Assembly: GCA_964035575.1 (NCBI GenBank)
Contig: OZ037842.1
Coordinates: 620,001 to 684,000, forward strand
From: Rhynchopus sp. YZ270_cl-10
Taxonomy: Eukaryota; Euglenozoa; Diplonemea; Diplonemida; Diplonemidae
Direction: 5' to 3'
DNA length: 64,000 nucleotides
The first letter of the stretch is position 1, and the number at the start of each line of letters is the position of its first letter. Made by a program: the position numbers and the translations under genes. Below the pieces are notes generated by a model. It did no database searches. It was not told the origin of the DNA and was given only the letters and a program-made list of their open reading frames with translations. Of this stretch, positions 1 through 15,000 are shown piece after piece.

Positions 1-3000
1 GTGCAGTTGCCAGTGGCATCTGTCCCGGACGGCACCCCGTTGCTGCTGCAGTCGTTCGTTGCCGTGCATTCTCTGCACACCAGGCTTCCGGCAACCATGG
101 AAGATGCCCACTTATGTTTGCAGACAGCGCAGTCCCGCAGTGCGCTGTAACCTTCAGGACACGTCGCACAGTTCGTCGCCTCTTCGTAGTAGTTTCTGCA
201 TGAGCAGCTGCACGACTCGCCGTCAGCAGCAAAGCTCACTTCCACACCGTTCCCGTTGCACGCTGACAGGGAACACCCGCATGCAGGGTACACCAACCCC
301 ACCTCAGCACATTGCTGGCACTGTGCACCAGAGTACGGGTGCGGGCAGATGTCGCAGCTGTCCCCCACGTAGTGTCCGCTGCACTGGCAGCCACATGCAC
401 CATCTTCTACGAAAGCAACGCCGTTGTTGCCACAGTGCGTGGTGTTCCCGGTGCACTGGAAGCACACGGGGTAGTGTGCATGGCCTTCTTTGCACGACGA
501 GCACGTCTCGCCTTCTGTTTCGCAGCCAGCACAGAACTGTGGAGGGCAGTGCGTGCAGAGACCCTGTGCATCCTTCTCCCACGAGGCCTTGCATTCGCAT
601 TCACAGGTGTCACCGCTTGCAGAGACTACCGATGCTGCGGCACCGGTGCCACAGTTGTACTCTGTTGCACACGACTTGCACGAAGCGCCCGACACGTAGT
701 ACCCTGCTGCACAGCTTGAACATTCGCCGTCTGTAGGGTCGTAAGCGTCGGGACACGTCTCACAGCGGTCGCCCTGCCAGTTGTTCGCGCACACAGTACA
801 CACACATCCGCCGTTCTCGGCAACGATGGTAGTCCCACGTCCATTGCACCATGCTGCGCTTGTGCACTTGGTGCACTGCACGGCCTTGCCGTTCTCAACA
901 AGGCTCGGGTAGAAGCCACCAAGCGCGTCGCACTCAACACAGTCGGTAGCACTGTCAAACCCGTACGGACACACGTCACAGTCCGGGCCTGTCCACCTGT
1001 TGGGGCACGTGCACTTGCATGTTGTATGTGCAACATCGGTGGTGGGCACTCCTCTTCCTGAGCAGTCGCCACATTTTGTGCACGCAGGGTAGTCGACACG
1101 TAGTGAAGCACATGACGTGCATGCCGTGTCGTCGTACTTTGCAGGGCAGTGCGTGCATAGGGACTCGGACGTGTACTGACCTGCGCATTTGCACACACAC
1201 GCCGAGGCGTCGGTGTTGGGAATGGAAACGCCGTTGCCGTTGCACACCGCGTTCTCACATCTGGTGCACTCTGGTCCGGCGTGGTTCGCTGCACACTTGT
1301 CGCAGTTCGGCCCCGCAAAGTTGCTCGGGCACACTTCGCAACGCAAGCCGTCCCAGTTCCCGCTGCACCTACACACACAGCGCTTGCCGTCCAAGGATGT
1401 CTCCACCGAGTCTGAACGGTTGTTGCAGTGCAGCGGGATGCTGCAACCTACACAGCTGCTGCCAACAACGATATGCGCACTGGCACAGTCCTTGCAGTCC
1501 GTGGCGGCGTCGCGGGAGTCTGGGCAAACGTCACACGCATCACCTGCCCAGGAGTTGCGGCACGCACACACACACTTCGTCTGGTCGCTGTTAGAGGTGG
1601 TGGAGGCACAGTTGGGAGACAGTTCGCACTTGTGGCACAACTCATCTTGCCCCCTGATGTAGCCCACATCGCACAGCCCACACGACGAGCCTCTGTAGCC
1701 AGCATGGCAGCGGCACCCACACGACGACGCTGTCTTGCGGTAGGCTACCCCGTGGCCCTTGCAGTGCACGTCCCCAGCACACGCAGTGCACAGAGGGAAG
1801 TTGACGCGCGGGTCCTCACATTCATCGCAGCCCACCCCTGTGTACGGGGACGGGCACGTCCCGCACTGAAGCCCAGTGAACTTGCTATTGCACGTACACT
1901 CGCACACCCCGTCGGTAGAGAACACGAAGCTCGGGTCCGCGTTTCTCCCGTTGCAGTCTCCGTCATTTGTGCACTGTGTGCACGATGCTCCTGCGTAGCC
2001 GACCTGGCAAACGTCGCAGTTCGCTCCTGCAAATCCTGTCTTGCACCGCTGGCATTTGTCGCCAGCAAAGTTCCCGCTGCAGGTGCACTTGCACCGGATG
2101 CCATCGACTGGAGGGTTCTGTGTCACAACGGTGCCATGCGCACTGCAGTCATCATCAGTGCAATCCCCGCACCCAGGCTCCGAGGCACCGGCATCGCTGC
2201 ACGTCTTGCAGTCAGGCTTGTTGAAACGTGCAGGGCACACGGTGCAGTTCTCACCCGACCAGTTTTCCAGGCAGGAGCACAGACACTTTGTGTTCTCGAA
2301 GTCGGTTCCAATGAGCACACCGCCTTCACAGATGGATGCTGTGCACTCAGTGCAGTCGGGGAAGTTGACCCTCCCCGAGGCACATCTCGCGCATGTCTGC
2401 TGGTCGTACTTTGCGTCGCAGGTTGCACACGCATCGCCTGTCCACTGCGCCGAACAGTTGCACGTGCACGACAAGTCACCCGGGTTTGCCCACGCAGCCC
2501 CCTGCCCTTTGCAGTCAACTTCGGCGCTGCAGGTGCGGCAGGCGCCTTGTGCTGTCATGACAGACCCTGTGTCGCACACACACTGCGAGGCATCGGCAGA
2601 CAGTGTGAACCCTGTAACACATTCGTCGCACGCTGCACCCGCAAAGGGGTGCTGGCAGGTACACACACAGCCGGTCTGCTCTTGGTTGGCACGCATGTCA
2701 CCACGTCCGTTGCACCGGTTGGAGGGGCATTCCTCGCACTTCGTCGGGTCAGACACAGGGTGGAAGTAGCCTGAACCACATGACGCACAGTCTTGTGCAC
2801 CATCGGAGGAGTGCACGTACCCTTCTGCACATGTGTAGCAGCCTGCGGCCCACGCATGTGTCGGTTTGCACGAGCACAAGCACTTGTCTTCAGAAACATA
2901 AGAAAACTCAGTTCCCGGTCCGCAGAGAGTGTCTTGTGTGCATTTCCTGCAGGACGCAACCTCGTCGAAGTAGCCCCCTGCAGCATTGCACGACTCGCAT

Positions 3001-6000
3001 GCTGCACCGAGTGTGCCAGGCTTGCACGTACACTTGCACACACCGTTCTCGGAGGTGACAGCGGTGGCACGTCCGCTGCAGTGGACCTCGCTCCTGCAGG
3101 CAAGACAGACCTCTGCGTTAGCAGCCTTATAGTACCCTGCGGTGCAATCAGTGCAGTCGGACTCAGTGGTGAAGACAGAGGGACACACGTCGCATTGCGC
3201 ACCCGCCCAGTTGTTCCTGCATTTGCACACACACTCGCCCGAGACAACCTCAGCAGAGGACGAGCCGCTGCCATGGCAGAAGTTGTGTGTAGTGCACCGC
3301 ACACAAACCGCTTGGTTGTTTCTCACATCAGAGACGTACCCATGGTGGGTGGCGCACTCCTTGCAACCTGTACTTGCGTCGAAGCCCTCTGGACAGTTTG
3401 CACACGTGGGCCCCCACCAGCGGTTCCTGCAGTCGCAGTTGCATTGAACAGTACTAGAGCGGCGTACAAACCATGTGTTCGCGCGCACACACCCGATGGC
3501 ATCCATTGTGCATTCCGTGCATGTAGGATAGTTGATACGATGTGCCCCACAAGCATTGCACTTAGCGTTGTACAGCTGTGACGGCGTGCACTGCTGGCAG
3601 CGGTCACCTCCCCACTGACCCTCGCAAGTGCCACAGTTGCAGCGGTCGTTTGCCACATAAGCAGTGGCGCGGTTGTAGCAGTGGCTGTCCAGACACTCCC
3701 TGCAGATGGGGTAGTCGTATCTCCCCGAAGCGCATGTGTTGCACGTAGTCTGGTCGTACTTCTCTGGACAGTCCCCACAGCTGTCTCCTTCCCATTGGTG
3801 CGAGCATCTGCATGCACATTGCGTCTGGTCTCTGTTCGTCAGAACAGACACAGAGTTTTCTCCATTGCAGTGTGTTGCGCGTGTGCACTGCACACAGACG
3901 TCTGCATCCCACACATAACCAGGTGCACATCTTTGGCACTGTGCACCACTGTACCCAGTCTGACAGAAGCACTCGCAAGCGGTTTGGTTTTCATTCGGCA
4001 CAGCGACGCTGGCATGTCCGCTGCAGTGCTGTGTGCTGGTGCATTGGGCACAGTCAGGCTTCACCCCGTTGGCACATTCATTGCATGTGTTTTGATTGTA
4101 GATCGATGGACAACTGCTGCATCCTGAGCCTTCATCCCAGTTATCGATACACCTGTCACAGGTGCATGTCTTCCCGTTTCCAGAAACAATCTCCGCACGT
4201 CCGTTGCAATGGTCAGCACTGGTGCACTTCTTGCATGTCACTGCATGCCCGTCAGTGAAAGAGAGCTCTTCATACCCATTGCGGCAGAGGTCGCAGTCCG
4301 GCCTCGTGGCGAACATGCTGGGACATGTGTTGCAACGCTCCCCCTCCCAGTTGTTCCGACATGTGCAGGTGCATTTTGTGGCATCGGCCTCGTTTACCTT
4401 AACGCCAACAGCGTGGCCCGAGCAGTGTGTGTCCACATCGCACTTCAGGCAAAGTGGGTATGCAAGCGAAGCGTCCTCACACACACCACAGTCTGCTGCG
4501 GCCGATGAGTTGTACTGGCTTGGGCACACATCGCACGATGCGCCTTGCCAGGAGTTCCTGCAGTTGCATTGGCACGTGACACCATCGGACGTTGTGTTAT
4601 AGGCGTTCCCGCTGCAGGAGGTAGGCACATTGCACTGCGTGCAGTTAGGGTAGCCCACAAAGCCTTCTGCGCAAGCACCACAGTCGAGGGACGTGTCGTA
4701 TTTGAGAGGGCATTCGCTGCACTCGTCGCCTCTCCAATAGTTTCTGCACTTCACGCAGAGACACGACTCCTGCACGTCATCGGAGGTGACAGCAGTTGGT
4801 GCGGCAGCATTGCCGTTGCAGTGCATGGCGTTTGTGCACTCAGTGCAGTTCGGGAAGTTGATGCGTCCTGGGCGGCATCTGTCGCACCCAAGCCCGTCGT
4901 GCAGGACAGGGTTGCAGTGGTCGCACTTCGCAAGGCTGTCCTTCCACTCACCCCTGCACGTACACACGCACTCGGACATTTCAGCGTTCGGCTCCACCAA
5001 CACTGCATTGCCGCTGCAGTGTGCAAGGACTGTGCACATGTCGCAGTCAGGACCAGCGTGGCCTGCAGCACAGCCGAGACAGTCGTTCGTAGCGTTGAAC
5101 CGTACGGGACACACACCACACTCAGCGCCAAGCCATTCGTTCCTGCACTTGCATTGACAGCGATTGTACACAGTGCCCGTCGGCTCGCCATGTCCAGAGC
5201 AGTGGTCTGTGGCGTTGCACACTACGCACACCCCGTCCTCCTTGGCGTAGCCGTCTTCGCACTTCTTGCAGGAAGGGCCTGTGTGGCCTTCGTTGCAGTG
5301 GCACTCACACTTGTTCTCGTCGTGGTCCGCCAGGACGGAGGACGCAGATCCAGAGCAGTCGCGTTCGACGGTGCACTGCTTGTCACATGGCGTCTCGTGC
5401 GTCACGTAGTCCGACGCACATGTATCGCAGTTGTCGCCTGTGTAGCGCGACGGACAGTACGAACACTTGTCTCCTGTCGCAGGGTCGTTCTCCCAGAAGT
5501 TCTCGCATTTGCATATACACGTCCCCGTCGCTTCATGGGTGCAGGCCTTCACGGCACGCCCATTGCAGTCGAGGTCCTTGTCGCAGGGTGTGCAGGACGT
5601 GATCTTGCCGACGTCCACACAGCTGTCTTCACCAAAGCTGCCCTGCTCGCAGCACTGCGGTGCCGTCGTGTTGCCGTCTGGGTGGGCACACTCGAAGTTC
5701 TGCTCATCGATGAGCACGCATCCCTTCAGAGGGCGTGTACAGCCCTCCTGCACAGTGTACGGCACCCCGTCGCTGCCTGTAGGGCAGCGCAGGTAGTCGG
5801 GTGTCATGCAACTGATCTTCTGCACAAACTTCGGGAGGCACACGTCGCATGCCGCCCCCGTCCACCCCGCCTTGCAGTCGCAGATGCACTGCTGCCGTGA
5901 GAGCGACATCGATACACCATCGGCGTTCCCGTTGCAGTGCTCCGCCACAGAGCATTTTGTGCACAGTGGTGCATCGCTGAGTCTGTCCCCCGCACACAGA

Positions 6001-9000
6001 AGACAATCGGTCAGGCTCTCAAAGCGCTCTGGGCACGTCCCACACGCGTCACCTCTCCATTGGTTGCGGCACTCACAAGAGCACTGCCCCGTAAGCGGGT
6101 TCACAGGAAGCAGCGTCGGGTGCCCAGCAAGGGCAACCCCGTGTCCAGAGCAGAGCGCTGCGTTAGTACACGGAGAACACCCCTCACCGTTGGCCCTGAA
6201 CGGAGCGTGTCCCGGAAGGCAACGGTCGCAGCGCCCTCCGTTCCAGAGGTACCCATCTACGCAGGTGTCACACTTGTCGCCCGTGAACGTTGGTTTGCAC
6301 CTGCACTTGCAAAGAACACCGTCGGAAGGTGCAGTCAAAGTGCCCTTCGTATGGCAGAACGTCTGTTTGCAGCTGCTACACTCAGGGTACGTGTGGGTCC
6401 CGTTTGCACACGAGTTGCAAGTCTCTGGGTTGTACTTCGGGTCAGAGCAGGTGTTGCAGGACAGCCCACTCCACTCGTCTTCGCAGCTGTGGCACACACA
6501 TTCGGTACCAACAACGCTGACGTTGACACCACGGTTGTTGCAGTGCGTTGCAGTAGTACATTCACCACACGCCGGGAAGTCGACCAGACCTGCGACACAG
6601 CCAGTGCAGGCTAAGTTGTACTTTGTCTGGTCACATGTGTTGCAAGTGGGAAGGGAGTATGGAACTTTGCATTCACACAGACAGGTGGAGCGGTCATCGC
6701 TTGGGCGTGCTGCGGAAGCATGGGTGGCTCCGTTGCAGTGGGCTGCAACACTGCACTTGACACAGTCGGGCCAAATGGCGCGGTCTGGTGCACAGATGTC
6801 ACAGTCACCCTCTGCAGAGTCGTACTTCGGGTTGCACGTCTCGCACAGCGACCCAGTCCACTTGTTTCTACAGGAGCAGCCGCACTGCGCACTCACATTG
6901 CCATTGACACACTCCTGCTCGCACTTCTTGCAGTCGGGTACCTCACCGTAGAAGCCGTATGCACATTCATCGCAGTCGTCACCCCCCATGTTGCTTGGGC
7001 ACACACTGCAGCGTGGACCAGTCCAGCCATTCCTGCAGGTACATGCGCATTGGTAAGGGTCCTCGGGGTCACGGAAGATGGTGAGCCCACGTCCGTTGCA
7101 CCACTCCGAGAACACGCACACACGGCACTCGTAGCGCCCAGTAACATCGTCGGCGGCGGACGGCTGACGGTGGTATCCAAGCTCACACATCTTGCAGTCA
7201 GTGGCCTCGGAGTACCCAGGCAGGCACACCTCGCAGTTGCGGCTGGAGTCACGGAACTCGTTCTGGCACCTGCACCTGCATCTGTCGCCTTGGATGGACC
7301 ACAGCTCCGTCACGGCGTGTCCGAAGCAGTGCTGGTCCACTGTGCACTGTGTACACGTCCCGTCTGGCTGCCGTTCGTATCCCGATCTGCATGTCCAGCA
7401 CTGAGGCGTGCCCGGCTGGTAGTCGTTCCAACCAGGCTCGTAGCCTACGTTCATCCCCGGGGGGCAGTGCTGGCAGCGGCTGCCGAACCACTTCCCACGG
7501 CAGGGGCAATCGCAGGTTTGGCCGTCTTCATTTGCGAGGATGTCGTCCCACACCTTTGCCCGGCCTGTGCAGTGCGGCACACTTGAGCACAACGTGCACG
7601 TCGGGAAGTTGATGCGCTTGGGAGAACACTTTGTGCAGGTTTGCGAGTCGAACAAGGTAGGATCGCACCACTCACATGACGGCGCCTGCCAAGGTGAGTT
7701 GCACAGACACCCACACTGTGGCGGTGCCAGGCACGCTGGTTGCACGACCCATTCCTCAAAGCGCTCGTGCACGGTGCCGTTTTGCCACGCACCCACAGGG
7801 CCGCACGATGACACAATACGGTCAGTGAGACTGAACCGCACGACGTACTCACAGCCACCCAGATCGGGTCTGATGGCAGCGTATGTGTTTGCATCCACCC
7901 ACCGGCCCTGCACACCGAAGAGCTTCCCGTTCAGGCGCAGCCTTCCGGAGCTCGTCACGTTCTTGTTCTTGCCGTCTGCACCGCCCCTGAACTCAAGGTT
8001 AACAGAAGGCCAGTTGCACTCAGGTTGCGAAGTCATCAGTTGGCCACGTCCGTTGCAGTCTTTCTGGACAGAGCACAGAACGCAATCTGCACGGAGGCAG
8101 TTGCCACGGCACGCATCGACGTAGCCAAATACACATGTCCTGCAGCCAGTGTCATGGTCGTAGCCGTTCTCGCAGCTGTCGCACTGCGTACCTGTGTACC
8201 CAGACTTGCAGAAGCAGACACACTCCCCGTCTTCGTTGAACGCAGCCGACAGTGCGTTTGAGTTGCAGTAGCCCTCCAAGGTGCACGACGCAGGCGGCGG
8301 CAACGTGCTCGAGCAGTCCGGCCCTGTGTAGCCCGGCTTGCAGTCACATGTGCACTTCCACCTCAGTGCGCCACCCACAGCCCCTGCAGCAACACTCTGC
8401 ACGCCGATAGCGTTGCCGCTGCAGTCAAGGTCCTCTGAGCAGTTGCGGCATTCCACCGCCGTATCGTTGAAGAAGTGGCTGTCCGGACACTGCAGGCAGT
8501 GCGGCTCCAGCAGGCCACCTCTGCACGAGGAGCAGTCGGGCGGTGCGAAGGTGCGCTTTTTGCACACACATTCAGAGCAGGCGGCACCGGTCGGCACAAC
8601 ACCGTTCCCGTTTTGTACACAGGTGCACGGGGTGCAGGCGTCGCCTACGTAGCCTGTCAGACATGCGTCGCAGTCAGGCCCTGTGAAGGGGAAGGGGCAC
8701 AGCTCGCACCGGTCGCCTGAGAAGTTCGTTTTGCAGACACACTTGCAGACGCCGTCTGCGTCCTTGGTAACTGATGTGGCACGGTTCCTGCAGTGCACCT
8801 CGCTGGTACAGTCGCCACAGCCGTACGGGAACGACAGCCCCTGCGTGGTGCATGCGGTGCAACCGTCTGTGTACAGGTCCGAGGCACACGTGTCGCATGT
8901 GTCCCCAGTCCACTGTGGCTTGCACTCACACTCACATGTCGTGCCGTCGGAGGAGGACGACACTGCAACAGCGTTGCCATTGCAGTGCAGGTCAATGCTG

Positions 9001-12000
9001 CACAACACACAGGTCGTGCACGGAGGGTCAGCACGCTGCCGCAGGCACGGTGCATCGACCATGAGGTCTGACCACACGAGCAGCGTTGCCGGCACGACCA
9101 CAGCAGGTGGCAGTGCAGTCGCGTACTTCGCCTGCAAGATGCGTGGGAACGACCCTTCGTCCATAAACTCAAACTCATAAGTGTTGCGCCCCTGTGCCTC
9201 CTCCACCTCGACTTTGAAGCGCTGGGGTGTCGTCCACGTCCCACCTGCCACCTCCTTGCTGCCGATGAAGAATGTCCCCTCCCCTGGGACAGCGGTCCCG
9301 GCAGAAAGCTTTGCAGTAATCTTAAGCAGCATGCCCGGTGTGCTCGGGTCGTAGAACTTGAGGTCTTTGCCTACAAACGTGCACGTCAGAGTGTTCGACA
9401 CAATAAGGCATTCGTGCGGAGACCCAGCAGGGACCTGCGCCATCACATAGCCTTCGATGCACGTGCTGTTGCAGTCTGCTGCCAAGCGCCAGTCGCACTG
9501 TGTGCATGTGTTACCGTACCAGTTTGTGTTATCGTCGCAGGAGCATTTGCACGTTGCGTGGTCACCAAGGGTGGCAACAGGCTCGCCCTGCCCTGAACAG
9601 TCAATGTCTCTGTCGCATTCGCGACATTCGTTTCCGTTTGCAGCGGGGAAGTCGTTTGTCGCTTTGACGTACAGCTCCCCACACGTGGAGCATGTGGTCG
9701 GGTCGTACTGCTCATCACACAGTTCGCATGCGTCGCCGTGCCAGTTGTTCTCGCAGTCGCATTTGCACGCATTGCCTGCGTTGTTCAGGACAGGCGGTGT
9801 TGTTGACCTGTCATTGCAGTGCACGGCATTCGTGCACGGGTCGCATGCTGGGAAGGCCATGCTGCTGTCTGCACATTCGTCGCACGTAGGACCTGTCCAC
9901 TTCGGCAGACACTCGGTGCACCCATCCACAAAGCGCTCGTTAGGGCACACGCATTTGCACTGCGTTTGTGAGACCGATTCCACGTGCTGCCCTTGCCCTG
10001 TGCACGTCAAGACATCTTCGCAACGTGTGCAGCCAGACCCAGGCACGAAGTTCACCCACCCGTCGCGGCACTCTCCGCAGCGTTCTCCGGTGACACCTTT
10101 GCTCTGGTCGCAGACGCAGACGCATTTGCTTCTGTCGGTGTTGGAGCGTGCGTCCCCTGCACCGTTGCAGTCCGACGCGTCGTCGCACTGTGGGCAGTCA
10201 GGGAAGCCAGCAAAGCCATCCGCACACCTGGCACACGTGACCTGGTCGTACTTGACCTCGCACGTCTCGCACGCATCCCCGGTGAACTTCGCGGCACAGC
10301 TGCAGTTGCACACACCCCCCGCAGCATCAAACATAACGCTGCCCTGGCTGGAGCAATCCGTCGCTGCCGTGCACCTCACGCACGTGGTACCGACATTCTT
10401 GTACCCAGAGGAGCACTCCTTGCAGTTGCTCTGCTCTGTGTACGCCGAAGGGCACGTCCCGCAGGTGGGGGGAAGCCATTTGTTCTGGCATGCACACTGG
10501 CAGTCGGGATCGGCAGTGATCGAGTCAGCATGGCTGCTACAGTGCGACACGACCGTGCACTTCGGGTGAAGGCACGTGACTGTTTCGTACGCCGCATCGC
10601 ACTCACTGCAGGTAGCGCCTCTCCAGTGGTTCTTGCAAACACACTCACACGTCCCGTCAATGGATACTGTCGGCGGGTGCACACGGGTGCTGTCACCTCC
10701 GCACACAGCAAGGTTGCAGGGCACACACGCAGTCTCTTGGCGGTAGTATCCGTTTGCACATCTGCCGCAGTCGCTTCCTGTGTAGCCTTCTCTGCATTCG
10801 CAGGTGCAGGACGTCTGGCTGGGGGTGACTCCTGTGACAGCGCCATTGCCACTGCAGTGTTCTGCAGCTGTGCAAGGAACGCAGTCCGGTGGGTTGAACC
10901 AGTTCGTTGGGCATTGGGTGGTCTGGCAGTCGGGCCAAGGAGTAGCAGTCACATCTGTGCATGCGTCGCAGTCTGCTGTGGCGTTGTTGTACACAGCAGG
11001 ACACCTGTCGCAGAGCTCACCTTCGTATCCACTGCGGCAGACGCATTTGCATGTCTCTGTGCCTACCAACACTGCGTCGCTTGCCCCTGACCCACAGTGG
11101 ATTGTGTGGTCACAGAGTTCGCACACAGGCGCTGCTCCAGTGGGCTTGCGCAGTCTGTACCCATCTTTGCAGGGGTTGCACGAGTCGTCGTAGTTTGCGT
11201 GTGCACACTCTGTGCAGGTCTGGTCTGCTGCCAGTGTCCAGTAGTCTTTGCATGTGCACTCGCATTGCGTGGAAACTCCCCCCGTAGAGGTGGATGTAGA
11301 CGTCTTTGCCGCACCACCACACATCGCAAGCGTGCAGCGTTTGCAGACCTGAAGTGCAGCGTCACGGATGTACCCCACATCGCATGTGTCGCACGACGCA
11401 CCAGCGTAGCCCACTGCACACCTGCACTCGCACGCGCCAGCCTCGTTGACGAAGGCTTGGTGTCCGTTGCAGTCGTCATCCGCTGAGCACATTACGCAAC
11501 TTCCGTTCGACGATGGGAGGTACCCGTTCACACACTGCTCACAAAGCGGCCCTGTGTGGGTGGCGATACACGAGTCGCAGTACGGCTGCTGGAAGAACGT
11601 GGTGCATGTGCACGTGCACTCGTCAGCAACAACAGCGGCAATACCTTTCCCGTTGCAGCTCCCTTCAGAAGTGCATGAAGTGCATTGCGGGAAGTAAGCT
11701 CTGCCTGCTGCGCATCCTGTGCAGTCCTGTGTGAACAACGTTGCGTTGCACTCACTGCACAGTGGCATGTCAAACACACCCTGACACTGGCACTCACAGG
11801 CACCGCCCACAACACGCACACCAGGGGTACCTGTCCCCCCTGCGTTGCACTGGGCAAGCATCTGTGTGCACTCTGCACAGGTACCGTCGTTCTGCTTCAC
11901 GAAACCTTCAGCACACTCGCCACATTGCGTCTCAACGGTATATCCAGGCTGGCAATCACACGTGCAGGAGACATTGTTCAGCACCTTGCCTGTCCCGTGG

Positions 12001-15000
12001 TTGTTGCAGTCAAACAAAGTGCAGTCGCGGCATTCAGGGAAGTCAACAAGGTCTCCGCTGCACGCACCACAGTCCTTCGTCATTGTGTCGTACTTGCTCT
12101 CGCATGAGTTGCAGTCTGCGTCCTTCCACTCGTTCCTGCACTGGCATGAGCAACCTGGCGCCATGGTGTCGGCGTGGGAGTTGCAGTGGTTCTCCACTGT
12201 GCAGAGGATGCAGTCGTTGTTCACAAACTTGTAGCCCAAAGCACACCCAGTGCAGCCCGCGTCACGGTTGTACTTCGAAGGGCAACTGTCGCACGTGTCG
12301 CCCTCCCACTTGTTGTCGCATTTGCATTTGCAGATAGCACTGTCGATCACTGACGCATCCACTACACCTTGGCCAGAGCAGTGCACGGCGTCTGTGCACT
12401 GCTCACATTTTGGGTACCCAGCATACCCCCCTGCACATGAGCCGCAGTCGTCCTGAACATAAATAGCAGGGCAGTTGCTGCAGTCGTCGGGTTTGAATTG
12501 GTTGTCGCAGGTGCAGACGCACTTCTCTCCGTTAGGCGATGTTACGTTGCCCCGACCTGTGCAGTGCACTTCTGCGTCGCACTGAACACATGACGCTGCG
12601 TCGGTCGGGTCAGGCTGCCAACCACTCAGACACTGGGCACAGTTCTTTGCTGTGTCGAATCCTTCCTTACACTGCGCGCACGTGTCGCCATACCATTGGT
12701 TCTGGCAGGTGCACGCGCACTTCCCACCAATGCTCGCTGTGATGTTCACGGAGCCATGTCCGCTGCAATGAGTTGCCGCCACGCACTCAGGGCAGAGAGG
12801 GTAGCCTGTTCTCCCTTGTGCGCATTCTGTGCAGGCAGCGTCGTACTTGGGGTCGCACACACCACAGCTGTCGCTGGCCCATTGCCCAAGGGTGCAGTTG
12901 CACAGGCATTGGCTGTGCGTTGCGTCTGTTGCGACAGAAGGCGCGCGGAGTGGAAGGCACTGCTCCCCTTGCGTGGCACCGCAGCAGTCTGTCGAGAGGC
13001 TGCACGGGCGGCAGGCAGTGGCGTTGCTCCATACGTACGCCTCGGCACACTGCTTGCACTCTGTCTGCTCAAACATCGACGCACACCCACTACAATCATC
13101 CCCACTCCACTGGTCGTCGCAAGTGCACAGGCACCCCGTCTTGTCCGCATTGCTTGTCACGTGCGAAGCGCGGTTGGCACAGTGCTTGGCGGGTGAACAC
13201 TGTGTGCAGTTCACACCAAAGTACCCATTTTTGCAGCTGCTGCACGTTGGTCCTGTGAAGCCGTCCTCACATTCGCAAACACATGCTTCCTGTGAAAGGT
13301 CTGTTGAGATGCTTTTTGCACGGGAGTTGCAGTCTGATTGGTTGCACTGTCTGCATTCGGGGTAGTTTATTCTTCCTGGGGCACACACATCGCAGTTAGC
13401 ACCATAGTACGGAGCGAGACACGTTGCACAGGCAGGTGGTGCCCAGTGGGGGTTGCACGTGCAGGAGCAGTCGCTCTTGTTTGCGTTGACGGCGGCAGCA
13501 CCATGCCCGTTGCAGTCCACGGCATCGGAGCACAGCTCGCACTCGGGGTAGTTGTACCGCATTGCGGCGCAAGATGCGCATTCTGCCTGTTCAAAGATGG
13601 CTTCGCATTCCACACACGCCGCCCCACCCCACTGTGTGTCGTTCTTGCAGCTGCACTTGCACACACCGTCCACCACAGAGGCAGATGCCGTCCCAGCTCC
13701 ATGGCAGGGGCTTGTTTTCGTGCAAGCAACGCAGCTAGGCCCACTGAAGTCCTGGGCACAATTAACGCACTGATCTTGTTCGTAGTTGTGTGGGCACTGT
13801 TCGCACTGGTCGCCGTTGAACTGAGTGTTCTCATGGCACGAGCAGACACACACACCATCAACTGCAGTGGCAGTGCCGTGGTCGCTGCAGTCAGTCGCAT
13901 CGCTGCACTGCCGGCAAACTCCGTCGTCAAGGACGTAGCCAGCTGCACACCCCGTGCAGTCCGCACCGCTGTACCCGGTCTCACAAACGCACACACACAC
14001 CTGTGGGTCCTCACCCGCCTCAGGGACAGATCTCCCGTAAGGGGTGTTACAGTCCCTGTCGCGGCACTTCGTGCTACAGGTGGGGTAGCCAACGCGCGGG
14101 GGTTCGCATTGTTGGCAGGTCGTCTGATTGTATTTGGATTGGCAATGGCTGCAGTCTATATGCTTCCATTGTCCGTGACAGGTGCAGTGGCAGGTGGCAC
14201 CATTAGAAGTGACATTGGATGCACGCGAGTTGCAGTGGACATCGGTGGTGCACTGCACGCAGGCCGTGACGTCGCCGATGTACCCTTCCTTGCAAGCTTT
14301 GCAGTCGGACGCGGAGGTGTACGGGTCTGCGCAGGTGTGGCAGTTGTCTGCCGTGTTCCAATTGTTTCTGCATTGACACGCACATGACCCATCGGCATTC
14401 TCAGTCACACTGTCCGCTTTGCCGTGGCAGTCTGCACTAACACTGCAGTGTCCGCACACAACTGCGTCAGTGCATGAACTGCAGGTGGCAGAGTCGTATC
14501 CTTCAGGGCAAGTGGAGCAATCGGAGTTGTTCCACTTGTTCTCGCACTCACATGTGCAGCTGAACCCGTCTGACACTGCGTTGCCGTTCCCAGAGCAGTT
14601 GCCTGCGTTCGTGCATTCGGAGCATGTAGGAAACTCCGACAACCCTGCAGCACACTTCTCGCATGTGAGAACGTCTCCAACCCAATGCAGCGCATACGGA
14701 AGTGCACACTCAGTGCAGTTGGATGCAACGGTGAAGCTGCCAGGGCATTCGGTGCAGATGCATTCGGTTTGATCGGCGTTGGTGCTTGCTGTGCCCCCGT
14801 TGCAATGCCCGTCGCAGGTGGTGCAGCTTGGGTAGGTGATCCTGCCGTCTGCGCATTTGTCACAGTTCCCTGCGTACTTGCTGGGACATGTGCCACAATC
14901 AACACCCGTATAGGAGTCTGTGCATGTACAGTTGCATCCGAGTTTGTTGTCGGTTGCCACAATCGACGTGGAACGTCCGTTGCAGTGCAGAGTGTCGTTA

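Noticed and set aside
1428-5900. Long plus-strand open frames (for example 1428-2774 and 4545-5900) rich in Ala, Val, Cys and His
   Set aside because: They are antisense to the EGF array; the Cys/Gly-rich codons of the real gene rarely give stops on the other strand. No domain is visible.
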